Shown in pieces: positions 17,564 through 27,497 of a stretch of 64,000 bases of DNA. The position numbers and the translations under genes were made by a program. The notes beneath the pieces are model-generated. The model ran no database searches and was not told the DNA's origin. It saw only the letters and a program-made list of their open reading frames with translations. Each line of letters starts with the position of its first letter. Position 1 is the stretch's first letter. This DNA comes from Accumulibacter sp. (lineage in GTDB: Bacteria; Pseudomonadota; Gammaproteobacteria; Burkholderiales; Rhodocyclaceae), in NCBI RefSeq assembly GCF_029255125.1, contig NZ_JAPUVR010000140.1:24090-88089 (forward strand), in the 5' to 3' direction.

Positions 17564-17947
17564 ATGAAGATTCGCCTGCTTGTCCTATCCGCCCTGCTCG
17601 CGCTGGCCGCGTCGGCGTGTGGACAAAAGGAAGATGCCGCCAAAGCCGCGGCCAAGGAGTCGGCACAAAAGGCTGAAGACGCGGCCAAGAAAGCTGGCGA
17701 AGCCGTAGGGGCAGCCGCCGTGGCAACCAAGGAGGCGGCCAAGGACGCCGCGGTTGCAACCAAGGAGGCGGCAAAGGATGTCGCGGTTGCCGCCAAGGAA
17801 AGCGCGGCTGGGGCAGCCGCTACGGCGACTGAAAAGACCAAGGAAGTGGTCGAGGCAACCAAGGAAGCGGGCAAGGAGGCGGTGGCCAAGGCCGCCGACG
17901 CAACCAAGGAGGCTGCTGACAAGGCTAAGGCTGCAGTCGGCAAGTAG
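17564..17947 (+). CDS. Small Ala/Lys-rich repeat lipoprotein
   Basis: A 127-residue predicted lipoprotein. A lipobox LAASAC follows a short hydrophobic signal. The mature part consists almost entirely of helical 11-residue-like repeats such as KEAAKDAAVAT and KEAAKDVAVAA, rich in Ala, Lys and Glu. The pattern resembles LEA-type stress proteins and apolipoprotein-like amphipathic helices. It is probably anchored in the outer membrane facing the periplasm. GGAGG precedes ATG 17564. A protective or membrane-spacer role is inference only. It is convergent with the diguanylate cyclase gene. Confidence 0.8.
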   Translation: MKIRLLVLSALLALAASACGQKEDAAKAAAKESAQKAEDAAKKAGEAVGAAAVATKEAAKDAAVATKEAAKDVAVAAKESAAGAAATATEKTKEVVEATKEAGKEAVAKAADATKEAADKAKAAVGK

Positions 17948-18041
17948 GGCGCAGCATAGGGCGGGGGAGACCGGTTGGCTCCGGGTTTACCCCGCGCTGC
18001 GGCCGGGCGTTGCCAAGCTCGCCTCTTGCCCGGTCGCGGCG

Positions 18042-19100
18042 TCAGTCGGTGGTCGGCACGGGTGTTGGGCGTGTTGCTAGCTGGACGCGATTTCGTCCCT
18101 GAGTTTTCGCGGTGTATAGGGCGCGGTCGGCGCGCGCAACGAGGTCGGCTGCCGACTCTCCCGGCACGAGGTCGGCGACGCCGATCGATACGGTGAAATT
18201 CCCCACCCAGGTCTCGTTCTTGCCATTTTGTCGGACGCGACTCGAGGCGACCATGGCGCGCAGCGCCTCGGCCAGGCCGACAGCGCCACCGCGTGGGGTT
18301 TGCGGCAGAAGTACGGCGAATTCCTCGCCGCCGTAGCGTGCAGCCGTGTCCTTGCCTTTGACGTTTGCCCGCAAGATCTCAGCTACCTTGATCAATACCC
18401 GGTCGCCAAATGGATGGCCGTAGGTGTCGTTCAGACGCTTGAACGAATCCAGATCGATCATCAACAGACATGGTCCCGGCGTGGCGCCGGCTTCCACTTC
18501 CTTGGCGGCGGCGGCAATTGCCAGGTCGAAGCCACGTCGGTTGGTCAGCCCGGTCAGTGGGTCGAGCAAGGCCTCTTCACGCGCACGCGCAACGTCATTT
18601 CGTAACTGTTGCGCCTCGCGCGTGCTTTGCTCGAGCCGTTCCTGCAGGGTAGTGATTGCCGACTGCATTTCGCGCGTTCCGCGCAATATATCCTCGACGC
18701 CTAGGCTGAATTGACTCCGCGGCCCCGGCGGTTCCAGCAGTTCGCCACTCCAGCGTTCAAGCGAGTCGCCGAAGCGCGAAGCCTGATTGCCCGCCTCGAC
18801 CGCCGATGCCGAAACCTGATCGACCAGTTGCGTGACGTTATCGCCTATCCGCTGGGCAGTCTGCGCATCCAGTGCCGAGACGTACTTCGCATAGAGGGCG
18901 TACGTCGTCCGATCGTCGAGGCGCTCACCACGTTGGAGATACGCGTCGATCGCCGACCGCAGATCCGGATTGATTCCGGCAACGTACTCGTACCAGATCG
19001 CATAACTTGCCGGATGCAGGCCGGCCGCCTGTTGGGCCATACGCTTGACGGCCAGACGCAAGTACTCGGCGCTTTGCACCGTGTCATGGCGATACTTCAT
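18042..19100 (-). CDS. Diguanylate cyclase (GGDEF)
   Basis: A 352-residue cytoplasmic protein. The N-terminal about 170 residues are helical and have no transmembrane segment. They resemble the sensory region found ahead of GGDEF domains in many betaproteobacteria. The cyclase domain starts at DPLTGLTNRRGF (180-191) and has the active-site motif RYGGEEF (257-261), so it should make c-di-GMP from two GTP. The inhibitory RxxD site five residues before it reads KGKD, so feedback inhibition may be weak or absent. A strong purine-rich ribosome site (GGGGAAGGGG) precedes the ATG. It lies 91 bp downstream of a response-regulator GGDEF-EAL gene on the same strand, probably in one operon. Confidence 0.92.
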   Translation of the reverse strand: MKYRHDTVQSAEYLRLAVKRMAQQAAGLHPASYAIWYEYVAGINPDLRSAIDAYLQRGERLDDRTTYALYAKYVSALDAQTAQRIGDNVTQLVDQVSASAVEAGNQASRFGDSLERWSGELLEPPGPRSQFSLGVEDILRGTREMQSAITTLQERLEQSTREAQQLRNDVARAREEALLDPLTGLTNRRGFDLAIAAAAKEVEAGATPGPCLLMIDLDSFKRLNDTYGHPFGDRVLIKVAEILRANVKGKDTAARYGGEEFAVLLPQTPRGGAVGLAEALRAMVASSRVRQNGKNETWVGNFTVSIGVADLVPGESAADLVARADRALYTAKTQGRNRVQLATRPTPVPTTD

Positions 19101-19191
19101 TTCCCCTTCCCCTTTTTTCCGTCCCGTTTCTCCGTCGCTTGTTTTGCGTACCTGGCGAGCATCGAAGCGAGCGCCTCAGGGCATCGCCAGC

Positions 19192-21348
19192 TCATGCCAG
19201 GACCATCCGGCCGGCCTGCAGCACGCGCTCGATCTCGCCCTCGGGAAGCGGGCGACTGAACAGATAGCCTTGCATCTTGTGGCAACCCGCATGGCGCAGA
19301 AACTCGACCTGGGCCTGGGTCTCCACCCCCTCGGCAATCACTTCCAGGCCAAGGCTGCGGGCCATCGCGACGATCGCCGTCGTGATGCCTGCATCGTTCG
19401 CATTATGCGGTAAACCACGGATAAAACTCTGATCGATCTTCAGCATGCCAATGGGAAACCGCTTGACGTAGGACAGCGACGAGTAGCCGGTGCCGAAGTC
19501 GTCGATTGCGAAATGAACACCAAGCGCCTTCAGCCGGAGCAATCCTTCGACCCGGCGCACCTCGGCATGCATCAGGATGCTTTCGGTCAGTTCGAGCTCA
19601 AGGCATTCCGGGCTGATCCCGGTTTGGGCGACGATCGCTGCGACGCGGCCAATGAAATCGCTTCCGCGCAGTTGACGGGCGGAGACGTTGACCGCGATGC
19701 GTGGTGCCGGTACGCCGCGCTGCTGCCATTGCATCGCCTGCAGGCAGGCTTTCCGAATCACCCACTCACCCATGGGAACGATCAGGCCACTCTCTTCGGC
19801 GACGGGGATGAAGTCGATTGGCGAGACCAGACCGTGCTCTGGATGGCGCCAACGAATGAGCGCCTCTACCCCGACGACCGAACCATCGGTGGCGCCAATT
19901 TGCGGCTGGTAGAACAGGCAGAACTCGTCGCGTTCGAGGCCCTTTCGCATATCGTTTTCCAGCGCCAGGCGGGTCATTGCCTGGTTGGTCAGCGCCTTGC
20001 TGTACTTTTGCCAATTGTTGCGGCCCTGTGCCTTGGCGTGATTCATTGCCGTGTCGGCGTGCTTGAGCAGCGAGGCGGCGTCGTCGCCGTCTTCGGGAAA
20101 GGTTGCGATGCCAATGCTGGAAGTCACCGTGATTTCCTGGTCGCTGATCACGAATGGGCGACTGAGCAGGGCCAGCATGCGCTCGGCAATCGGTGTAATG
20201 ACCTGCGTGTCGTCGACCCCGGGCAGGACGACGGTGAACTCGTCGCCCCCGAGGCGTGCGAACTGCGCGCCAACCTGATCGAGCGCCGGGCGCGAAACGA
20301 AGTCACCCGGGCGAAGCTTCTGCTTCAGCCGATCGGCTACTGCCTGCAGCAGGTAGTCGCCGGCGTTGTGGCCCAGCGTGTCGTTGATCCGTTTGAAGTC
20401 GTCGAGGTCGAGAAAGAGAAGCGCGAGTGGTCGGCTGCTGCGGCGCGCGCGGAGTAATTCGCCCTCCAGACGTTCGAGGAAGCCCAGCCGGTTGGGCATG
20501 CCGGTCAGCGCGTCAAAGTAGGCCAGGCGACGCACCTTTTCTTCGTTCAGTTTTTGCAGGGTGATGTCCCGTACGACGATCACCACCTGATTCTCGCCGC
20601 TCGGTGCGATGCGCGCTTCGTAGTGGTGCAGCCCGTCAGGCATCGGCAGCTTGTAGTTCACCGCTTGCAGTCCCTGCCGGCCCAGCGCGCGCTCGATGCC
20701 ATGCTGAATGACTTCGGCGGCATCGGTTGGGAGAACGCTCGTCAGGTGCTTGCCGAGAAAGTCTTCCGGAGGAACGAAAGGCTGTTGCCCGAAGGCGGGC
20801 TTGAAGTCGAGGTAGCGCCCTTGTGCGTCGTGGACGAAGATCATGTCCGGGATGGCTCGTGTGATCGCTGCCTGCTTTTCCTCGAGTGCGCGCAAGCGGC
20901 GAGCCGCCTGCGCTGAGCGCACCACATAGCGCGCTCGGTGGCCGAGCATTGGCCAGTTGATTGGTTTGGCGATGAAATCGTTGGCGCCCGCCATGTACGC
21001 CTGGTTGATCGACCTCAGGTCATCCATGCCGGTGACCATCACGATCGGCAGATCGGTTGCGTCCCAGTTTTCGCGGATGCGCCGGCAGACCTGGAATCCG
21101 TCGAGGCCCGCCATTTCAACGTCGAGCAGGACGAGGCTGGGTATGGCGCTCGCCAGCATGTCAAGCGCGGACTGACCGTCGATCGCTTCGCTGACCTCGA
21201 AGTCAAAACGAGTCAAGGTCTCGCGTTCGAGCAGGCGCATGACCTGGTCGTCATCGACAATCAGCACGGAAGGCCGTGCGTGTTCTGCCGGCTGCTCCCG
21301 TGATACCTCTTCCGGCGCATCTGAAATTGCTTTCCGCTGGTTGCCCAT
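19192..21348 (-). CDS. Response regulator with PAS, GGDEF and EAL domains
   Basis: A 718-residue c-di-GMP signalling protein. The receiver domain is at about 27-140, with acidic residues VDDD and phospho-acceptor D76 in LLDVEMAG. A PAS-like domain follows, then GGDEF (motif ARLGGDEF) and EAL (VGVEALIRWRHP). The EAL domain keeps its metal and catalytic residues, including DDFGTGYSS, KIDQSF and AEGVET, so phosphodiesterase activity is likely. The GGDEF site is also intact. Phosphorylation presumably sets the balance, but no histidine kinase is adjacent. I use ATG 21348; the frame is open to GTG 21405. It leads an operon with the diguanylate cyclase downstream. Confidence 0.93.
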   Translation of the reverse strand: MGNQRKAISDAPEEVSREQPAEHARPSVLIVDDDQVMRLLERETLTRFDFEVSEAIDGQSALDMLASAIPSLVLLDVEMAGLDGFQVCRRIRENWDATDLPIVMVTGMDDLRSINQAYMAGANDFIAKPINWPMLGHRARYVVRSAQAARRLRALEEKQAAITRAIPDMIFVHDAQGRYLDFKPAFGQQPFVPPEDFLGKHLTSVLPTDAAEVIQHGIERALGRQGLQAVNYKLPMPDGLHHYEARIAPSGENQVVIVVRDITLQKLNEEKVRRLAYFDALTGMPNRLGFLERLEGELLRARRSSRPLALLFLDLDDFKRINDTLGHNAGDYLLQAVADRLKQKLRPGDFVSRPALDQVGAQFARLGGDEFTVVLPGVDDTQVITPIAERMLALLSRPFVISDQEITVTSSIGIATFPEDGDDAASLLKHADTAMNHAKAQGRNNWQKYSKALTNQAMTRLALENDMRKGLERDEFCLFYQPQIGATDGSVVGVEALIRWRHPEHGLVSPIDFIPVAEESGLIVPMGEWVIRKACLQAMQWQQRGVPAPRIAVNVSARQLRGSDFIGRVAAIVAQTGISPECLELELTESILMHAEVRRVEGLLRLKALGVHFAIDDFGTGYSSLSYVKRFPIGMLKIDQSFIRGLPHNANDAGITTAIVAMARSLGLEVIAEGVETQAQVEFLRHAGCHKMQGYLFSRPLPEGEIERVLQAGRMVLA

Positions 21349-21491
21349 CTGACTTTCGCATGGAACGGTGCGCGCGAACTCGCCCCCAACCGTTGGGTTG
21401 CGCACGCGCTTTACGGTTAACGGTCCTTAACTCGGGAACTTGAGAGATGGGGGCGGGGCAAGCCGGGTGCTGCCCTCAACCGTTCAGGGCT

Positions 21492-24400
21492 TCAGCCGGG
21501 CAACGGTGCAAAGAGCGCCGCGATGTCCTCATTGCCAAACTTCGCATCGATCTCACGATCGGCGGAGAGAATTCGTGCGGCAAGCTCGGCCTTGCGTTCC
21601 TGGAGCGCGAGGATCTTTTCCTCGATGCTGCCGGCGACGATCAGCTTGTAAACAAAAACCGGCTTGTCTTGGCCTATCCGATGCGCCCGGTCGGTTGCCT
21701 GATTTTCTGCCGCTGGATTCCACCAAGGATCGTAATGAATGACCGTATCGGCAGCGGTCAGGTTGAGCCCGACTCCGCCGGTCTTCAGGCTGATCAGGAA
21801 TATCGGCACCTCACCCGACTGGAAGCGCTCCACCTGCTCTTCCCGGTTCCTGGTTTCACCGGTGAGCATCAGATAGTCGAGGCCGGCGTGGCGCAGTTCC
21901 TTCTCGATCAGGGCGAGCATGCTGGTGAATTGGGAGAAAAGCAGAATCCTGCGTCCCTCTTCGACCTGTTCGGGCAGCATCGTCATCAAGAGTTCGAGTT
22001 TGGCACGCTCCTTGACCTTCTGGGCCGACTTCGCACTGACCAGGCGAGGATCGCAGCAGACTTGGCGCAGCTTGAGGAGTGCGTCGAGAATGACGATCTG
22101 GCTACGGTTGAAACCTTTGCTGGCAATTTCCTCGCGCACGCGCTCGTCCATTGCAATGCGTACCGTTTCGTACAGGTCGCGCTGGCCACCGACCAGTTCG
22201 ACGCTACGTACGATGATCGTTTTTGCCGGCAACTCGCGCGCGACATCCTCCTTCTTCCGGCGCAGGATGAACGGTCGCACGCGGCGCGCCAGCAGGTCGC
22301 GCCGCTGGCTGTCCTGCTGCTTTTCGATCGGCGTCCGCCAGAACTTGTTGAAGTTCGGATAAGTACCGAGGAAGCCAGGCAACAGGAAGTCGAACTGACT
22401 CCACAGCTCGCCGAGATGGTTTTCCAGTGGCGTTCCCGTCAGACAAAGGCGATGCCGCGCGGTGAGTCGGCGCACGACTTCGGCCCCCTGGCTGCGCGCG
22501 TTCTTGACCGTTTGCGCCTCGTCGAGAATCAGCAGGTGATAGCTGTAGCGGGTCAGTTCGGTAGCGTCACGCCAGAGCAGGGGGTAGGTGGTGAGCACGA
22601 CATCGTGGTCGCCGATTTCGGTAAAGCGCGCCTTGCGTCCTGGGCCGTGCAGCGACAGAATCGACAGACCGGGCGCGAAGCGCGCAGCTTCGTTCTTCCA
22701 GTTGAAGATCAGCGATGTGGGCAGGATGATCAGGGCCGGCCGATCAAGTCGCCCGGCTTCCTTTTCCAGCAGCAGGTGAGCCAGCGTCTGGGCTGTCTTG
22801 CCGAGCCCCATGTCGTCGGCGAGTATTCCGGCAAGCTTTTGTTCGCGCAGGAATTGCAGCCAGGCGAGTCCTTCCATCTGGTAGTGGCGCAAATCGAGGC
22901 CAAGTCCGGCTGGCGGCGTGATGTGGCGAATCCCCTGCGCTGCCGTCAGTTGTTCGGCCAGCTTCAGGAGGTCGCCCTGGCCGTGGAACTGCCAGCGGCT
23001 GCTGTCGTTCAGTTCGCTCAGGCGGGGGGCGTCGAAACGCGAAAGCTGCAGTCTGGTGCCACCGGAAAAACCCTCGAAGAGGTCAATCAGCGTCGCCGCC
23101 AGCGGCTTTAGCCGCCATGCTGGCGCGCGCAGGCGCTGACTGGCCGGGGTGGTCAGTTCGATCAGTTCGTTGTCGGGGATCTGGGCCAACAAGCTGCTGT
23201 CGAGCCAGCGCCCGTCGCGCCGGAAGAGCGCGGCCAGCAACGGCGCCAGCGGCAGGCGCTGGCCTTCGACGATGACGCCCATGTCGAGCTCGAACCAGCC
23301 ATCGTCACCGGCGACGAGTTCAGCCGTCCACGCTTCGATGACGAGCAGACGATGCCGGAAGCTGTCGGCGAAGTCGACCTGCCAGCCGGCAGCCTGCAAG
23401 TGGTGCTTGTCCTCGTGCATGAAGAGCGGCCAGGCGCCCTCGCTGGCCAGACCATAGGCATTGTCGGGTGGTTTGCCAAAGGTATTCAGGACATAACCCG
23501 GAATCTTTTCCAGCCCCGCGTCGGCCAGCGCCTGCATCAGACGCTGCTCGACCTCGACACGGCGCTCGATGCGTACCGTTTCGCCGCTCTCCAGAGTGAT
23601 GAAATCGCGCGCGTCGTAAGGCTTGACTTCGGCGTCGCCATAACGAAGGACCGGCAGTGCAACGTCGAACGGACCGCCGGCGAAACTGGCGCAGTAATCC
23701 CGCCAGTTGCGGTTGCCGTGCGTGCTCACCGTTTCCAGGCGCAGCAGCGCGAGCGGTTGGTCGACAATGACGCGCATCCGCGTGCTGCCCACCGGCCGCG
23801 CCCCGGGGAGCGGCGAGGCCGGCTCGGTCAGCACTTCACCGACCAGCGCCGCGGCGCTTGGCGAGAGCGGCGGCAAGCAAAAGATCCGGGCGACCAGATC
23901 CGGGTTGCCGTCCACCGCGAGTGGCCCGAGCTGCCTTGTCTGCAGGTCAAGGTACCAGGGCGCCGTCCACGGAATGATCAGGCTGGCTGGCGGTCGCGGT
24001 TCGAGTACCGGAACCTGTTGCCCGTGTTCGTTGCTCCGCCAGCGCAGGCGGGCGGGCCGCGCGTCGGCGAGCGTCAGGCAGGAGAAATCGTCCCAACGGC
24101 AGAGACGTTCGCTCTTTGCCATCCGCTGCAGCGCTTCCGGGCCGTGCTGTGGGCCAAGGCTGAAGGCGCGCAATCCGGTATCGACCGAGCGCTCGGCCCA
24201 GAGCAAGGCGAGAATCAGCCGGTCGTCTTCGCTGACGAAGCGCGGTGGTTTGCTCAGCGCGCGGTCGATGTTCCACAGTTCGTCGGCGCTTTCCGGTTCG
24301 CGCCCCTTGTGCACAGTAACCCCGAAGCCACTGCCATCGCTCGTCCAGTGCAGCAGGTAGAACAACTGCTGCCGTGCGGCCGGCGCGCCGCGGTCCTTCT

Positions 24401-24503
24401 TGCTGACCGCCATCGCCACGCGGCGCAACTCCTCGGTCCACGAGAGCGCGCCGGGGCTGGACTGTTCAATCTTGGCGACCCCTTTGTCCGGTTTATCGAA
24501 CAT
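21492..24503 (-). CDS. SNF2-family DEAD/DEAH helicase
   Basis: A 1003-residue Swi2/Snf2 ATPase. The N-terminal about 480 residues are poorly conserved. The helicase core has ADDMGLGKTAQT (motif I), LDEAQTVKN (DEAQ box), [15 protein letters not shown] (motif III) and a C-terminal RecA lobe with FSQFTSMLALIEKEL and TDRAHRIGQDKPV. Proteins of this type remodel DNA-protein or RNA-polymerase complexes (HepA/RapA-like). ATG 24503 is preceded by an AGGGGACGGGC ribosome site. It is 38 bp downstream of yajQ and could be the last gene of the arg-DUF2788-yajQ run. A second SNF2 protein with a SWIM finger is encoded at 38.9-41.5 kb. Confidence 0.93.
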   Translation of the reverse strand: MFDKPDKGVAKIEQSSPGALSWTEELRRVAMAVSKKDRGAPAARQQLFYLLHWTSDGSGFGVTVHKGREPESADELWNIDRALSKPPRFVSEDDRLILALLWAERSVDTGLRAFSLGPQHGPEALQRMAKSERLCRWDDFSCLTLADARPARLRWRSNEHGQQVPVLEPRPPASLIIPWTAPWYLDLQTRQLGPLAVDGNPDLVARIFCLPPLSPSAAALVGEVLTEPASPLPGARPVGSTRMRVIVDQPLALLRLETVSTHGNRNWRDYCASFAGGPFDVALPVLRYGDAEVKPYDARDFITLESGETVRIERRVEVEQRLMQALADAGLEKIPGYVLNTFGKPPDNAYGLASEGAWPLFMHEDKHHLQAAGWQVDFADSFRHRLLVIEAWTAELVAGDDGWFELDMGVIVEGQRLPLAPLLAALFRRDGRWLDSSLLAQIPDNELIELTTPASQRLRAPAWRLKPLAATLIDLFEGFSGGTRLQLSRFDAPRLSELNDSSRWQFHGQGDLLKLAEQLTAAQGIRHITPPAGLGLDLRHYQMEGLAWLQFLREQKLAGILADDMGLGKTAQTLAHLLLEKEAGRLDRPALIILPTSLIFNWKNEAARFAPGLSILSLHGPGRKARFTEIGDHDVVLTTYPLLWRDATELTRYSYHLLILDEAQTVKNARSQGAEVVRRLTARHRLCLTGTPLENHLGELWSQFDFLLPGFLGTYPNFNKFWRTPIEKQQDSQRRDLLARRVRPFILRRKKEDVARELPAKTIIVRSVELVGGQRDLYETVRIAMDERVREEIASKGFNRSQIVILDALLKLRQVCCDPRLVSAKSAQKVKERAKLELLMTMLPEQVEEGRRILLFSQFTSMLALIEKELRHAGLDYLMLTGETRNREEQVERFQSGEVPIFLISLKTGGVGLNLTAADTVIHYDPWWNPAAENQATDRAHRIGQDKPVFVYKLIVAGSIEEKILALQERKAELAARILSADREIDAKFGNEDIAALFAPLPG

Positions 24504-24541
24504 GCCCGTCCCCTGCTGTGGTCGCGCGATGAGCTCGGCCG

Positions 24542-25036
24542 TCAGTCGCGAAAGTTGCCGTATTTGATCGGGAAGTCGGCAATCGCCTTGGTCACCAGGG
24601 CGATGCACGCCTGCAGTTCATCACGCTTGGCGCCGCTCACACGCACGGCCTCGCCCTGAATCGAAGCCTGTACCTTCAGTTTGGAGTCCTTGACCAGGCG
24701 GACGATCTTTTTCGCCAGTTCGGAGTCGATGCCGACCTTGATTTTCAGTTCCTGCTTGACCTTGTTGCCGGAGATTCGCTGCACCGGCAGATCATCCAGC
24801 CGCTTGGTGCTCTCCTTCTCCTTCTTTTCCATCGCCGGGAAGAGAAGGTCTTTGATCTGGCCAAGCTGGAACTCGGAATCGCCGAACAGCGTGATCAGCC
24901 GGTCTTTCTCGTTCAGCTCGACCTTGGCGCTCGTGCCCTTGAAGTCGTAGCGGTTGTCGATCGCGCGTCGGGCAACGTCGATTGCATTGTGCAGCGCCGC
25001 CATGTCGGCTTCCGACGAAAAATCGAATGAAGGCAT
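24542..25036 (-). CDS. yajQ: YajQ family nucleotide-binding protein
   Basis: A 164-residue cytoplasmic protein matching the family across its length. It starts MPSFDFSSEAD, contains NRYDFKGT and EKDRLITLFGDSEFQ, and ends with the repeat-like GAKRDELQACIALV. The fold is a tandem RNP-like domain. Members bind c-di-GMP or tRNA/GTP and in Xanthomonas act with a transcription factor. It sits between DUF2788 and the SNF2 gene with short gaps (18 and 38 bp). Its presence 3 kb from two c-di-GMP turnover genes may be coincidental. Confidence 0.95.
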   Translation of the reverse strand: MPSFDFSSEADMAALHNAIDVARRAIDNRYDFKGTSAKVELNEKDRLITLFGDSEFQLGQIKDLLFPAMEKKEKESTKRLDDLPVQRISGNKVKQELKIKVGIDSELAKKIVRLVKDSKLKVQASIQGEAVRVSGAKRDELQACIALVTKAIADFPIKYGNFRD

Positions 25037-25054
25037 GTCAAGTTTCCTCGTCGT

Positions 25055-25264
25055 TCACATTTTCCACATCTTTTCCAGGATCGTCTTGGTAATGAAGCCG
25101 ATCATGCCGAAGGCGAGAACGAAGAAGAGGATGATCGTTCCCAGCTTGCCCGCCTTTGCCTTCCAGGCGATTTCGCCGATGATGAAGAGCATGAAGAGCA
25201 TGAAGGCACCGACCCCGAAGGTCATGCCAAAATCGGCAATTTGCTCTTCCGTCAGTCCGAACAT
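25055..25264 (-). CDS. DUF2788 small membrane protein
   Basis: A 69-residue protein with two transmembrane helices (about 14-31 and 42-60) separated by a short basic loop AWKAKAGKLG. The start MFGLTEEQIADFG is typical of the DUF2788 family of betaproteobacteria and gammaproteobacteria. The function is unknown. It is 19 bp downstream of argG and 18 bp upstream of yajQ, so it is probably cotranscribed with both. I use ATG 25264; the longer frame runs into argG. Confidence 0.85.
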   Translation of the reverse strand: MFGLTEEQIADFGMTFGVGAFMLFMLFIIGEIAWKAKAGKLGTIILFFVLAFGMIGFITKTILEKMWKM

Positions 25265-25283
25265 CGACTGAGCCTGCCTCCGT

Positions 25284-26513
25284 TCAGCGCTTGCGCTGCG
25301 CCAGTTTGGCCGCAATCCGCATGCGCAGGGCGTTCAGCTTGATGAAACCGGCAGCGTCCTTCTGATCGTAGGCGCCGGCGTCGTCCTCGAAGGTGGCAAT
25401 CGTCGAATCGAACAAAGAATCGGTCTTCGAATCGCGGCTGACGACGATGACGTTTCCCTTGTAGAGCTTGACGCGTACCCAGCCGTTCACTGTCTGCTGC
25501 GTGTGGTCGATCAGCGCCTGCAGCGCACGCCGCTCAGGGCTCCACCAATAGCCATTGTAAATCAGGCTGGCGTAGCGCGGCATCAGATCGTCCTTCAGAT
25601 GAGCGACTTCGCGGTCGAGCGTGATCGACTCGATCGCCCGGTGCGCCGGCAGCAGGATCGTTCCGCCGGGGGTCTCGTAGCAGCCGCGCGACTTCATGCC
25701 GACGTAGCGGTTCTCGACCAGATCGATCCGTCCGACCCCGTGTTTGCCGCCCAGTCGATTGAGCCTGGCGAGCAACTCGTGTGCCGGTAGCCGCTCGCCG
25801 TTGATCGCGGTCAGATCGCCTTGTTCGAATTCGAGGTCAACGTACTCGGCGGCGTCGGGTGCTGCTTCCGGCGATACCGTCCAGCGCCACATCGATTCCT
25901 CGGCCTCCGCTGCCGGGTCCTCGAGGTGCCGGCCCTCGTAGCTGATATGGAGCAGGTTCGCGTCCATCGAATACGGCGAACCACCCGATCGGTGCTTCAT
26001 TTCGACCGGGATGCCGTGCTTTTCGGCGTAGGCGAGCAGCTTCTCGCGCGAGAGGAGATCCCATTCGCGCCAGGGCGCGATGATCCGGATGTCGGGCCGC
26101 AGGGCGTAGGCGCCGAGTTCGAAGCGGACCTGGTCGTTGCCCTTGCCCGTGGCGCCGTGTGCAATCGCCTCGGCCGCGGTCAGATTGGCGATCTCGATCA
26201 TCCGCTTGGCAATCAGCGGACGGGCGATCGAGGTGCCCAGCAGGTATTCCCCTTCGTAGAGCGTGTTGGCGCGAAACATCGGAAAGACGAAGTCGCGCAC
26301 GAACTCTTCGCGCAGGTCATCGATATAGATGTTCTCCGGTGCGATGCCGAATTGCAGCGCTTTTGGTCGCGCTGCTTCGAGTTCGTCGCCCTGTCCGAGG
26401 TCGGCCGTGAAGGTGACGACCTCACATTGGTAGGTGTCCTGCAGCCATTTGAGGATGACCGAGGTGTCGAGGCCGCCCGAGTAGGCGAGTACCGCTTTAT
26501 TGATCTGGCTCAT
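25284..26513 (-). CDS. argG: Argininosuccinate synthase
   Basis: A 409-residue enzyme that joins citrulline and aspartate with ATP in arginine biosynthesis. The N-terminal P-loop of the PP type is seen in [15 protein letters not shown]. Further family motifs are GCTGKGNDQ-like [26 protein letters not shown] and the tetramerisation tail with [14 protein letters not shown] start at ATG 26513 ([12 protein letters not shown]). It is downstream of argF by 51 bp, in the order argD-argF-argG on the minus strand. The DUF2788 gene follows. The length is normal for type I ArgG. Confidence 0.96.
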   Translation of the reverse strand: MSQINKAVLAYSGGLDTSVILKWLQDTYQCEVVTFTADLGQGDELEAARPKALQFGIAPENIYIDDLREEFVRDFVFPMFRANTLYEGEYLLGTSIARPLIAKRMIEIANLTAAEAIAHGATGKGNDQVRFELGAYALRPDIRIIAPWREWDLLSREKLLAYAEKHGIPVEMKHRSGGSPYSMDANLLHISYEGRHLEDPAAEAEESMWRWTVSPEAAPDAAEYVDLEFEQGDLTAINGERLPAHELLARLNRLGGKHGVGRIDLVENRYVGMKSRGCYETPGGTILLPAHRAIESITLDREVAHLKDDLMPRYASLIYNGYWWSPERRALQALIDHTQQTVNGWVRVKLYKGNVIVVSRDSKTDSLFDSTIATFEDDAGAYDQKDAAGFIKLNALRMRIAAKLAQRKR

Positions 26514-26564
26514 GGTCGTTCCGACGATTCGATTCAATAAGTTGTCAAACGATGGGCAAAAGGG

Positions 26565-27488
26565 TCAAAGCGCGACGCGGCCGAGCAGAAGATACTCGAG
26601 CAGCGCCTTCTGCGCATGCAGACGATTCTCCGCTTCATCCCAGACGACGCTTTGCGGTCCGTCGATGACTTCCGCGGTGACCTCTTCGCCACGGTGCACC
26701 GGCAGGCAATGCATGAACAGCGCGTCGCGCTGTGCGGCGCGCATCATCTCGCCGTTGACCTGCCAATCGGCGAAGTCGCGTCGACGCTGTTCGTTTTCCG
26801 CCTCGAAACCCATCGAGGTCCACACGTCGGTGGTCACCAGGTCGGCTTGGCGTGCGGCTTCCAGCGGATCGGCGAACTGTTCGAAATGCTTGGTGTCCGC
26901 GACGCCGGCGGTGGTCGCTTCGACTTCGTAGCCGGGCGGGGTCGACACGCGCACGTGAAAATCGAGCACCTCGGCAGCCTGCAGCCAGGTATTGCACATG
27001 TTGTTCGAATCGCCGATCCAGGCAACGGTCTTGCCCTGGATGGGCCCGCGGTGTTCGATGTAGGTGAAGATGTCGGCCAGGATCTGGCAGGGGTGATACT
27101 CGTTGGTCAGTCCGTTGATCACCGGTACGCGCGAGTGGGCGGCAAAACGCTCGATGATCGCCTGCTGAAACGTCCGGATCATTACCACATCGCTCATGCG
27201 CGAGATCACCTGCGCCGCGTCCTCGACCGACTCGCCGCGTTGCAGTTGCGAATCCCGGCTGTTGAGGTAGATCGCCGAGCCGCCGAGCTGCTGCATGCCG
27301 GCCTCGAACGACAGGCGCGTGCGTGTGCTCGCTTTTTCGAAAATCATCACCAGCGTTCTGTCGCAAAGCGGCCAGTACTTGCGGTAGGCCTTGAATTGCG
27401 CCTTGATCCAGGCGGCACGCTCGAACAAGTAGGAAAACTCGTCGCGTGCGAAATCGTTGAACCGAAGAAAGTGTTTGACGCTGGTCAT
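26565..27488 (-). CDS. argF: Ornithine carbamoyltransferase
   Basis: A 307-residue enzyme forming citrulline from ornithine and carbamoyl phosphate. The carbamoyl-phosphate motif is STRTRLSFE, the HPCQ motif is in EYHPCQILADIF, and the ornithine-binding HCLP is in FMHCLPVHRGEE. These are complete for an anabolic OTCase. It is 9 bp downstream of argD and 51 bp upstream of argG, so the three genes form an arginine operon. Confidence 0.97.
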   Translation of the reverse strand: MTSVKHFLRFNDFARDEFSYLFERAAWIKAQFKAYRKYWPLCDRTLVMIFEKASTRTRLSFEAGMQQLGGSAIYLNSRDSQLQRGESVEDAAQVISRMSDVVMIRTFQQAIIERFAAHSRVPVINGLTNEYHPCQILADIFTYIEHRGPIQGKTVAWIGDSNNMCNTWLQAAEVLDFHVRVSTPPGYEVEATTAGVADTKHFEQFADPLEAARQADLVTTDVWTSMGFEAENEQRRRDFADWQVNGEMMRAAQRDALFMHCLPVHRGEEVTAEVIDGPQSVVWDEAENRLHAQKALLEYLLLGRVAL

Positions 27489-27497
27489 GACGGGTCT

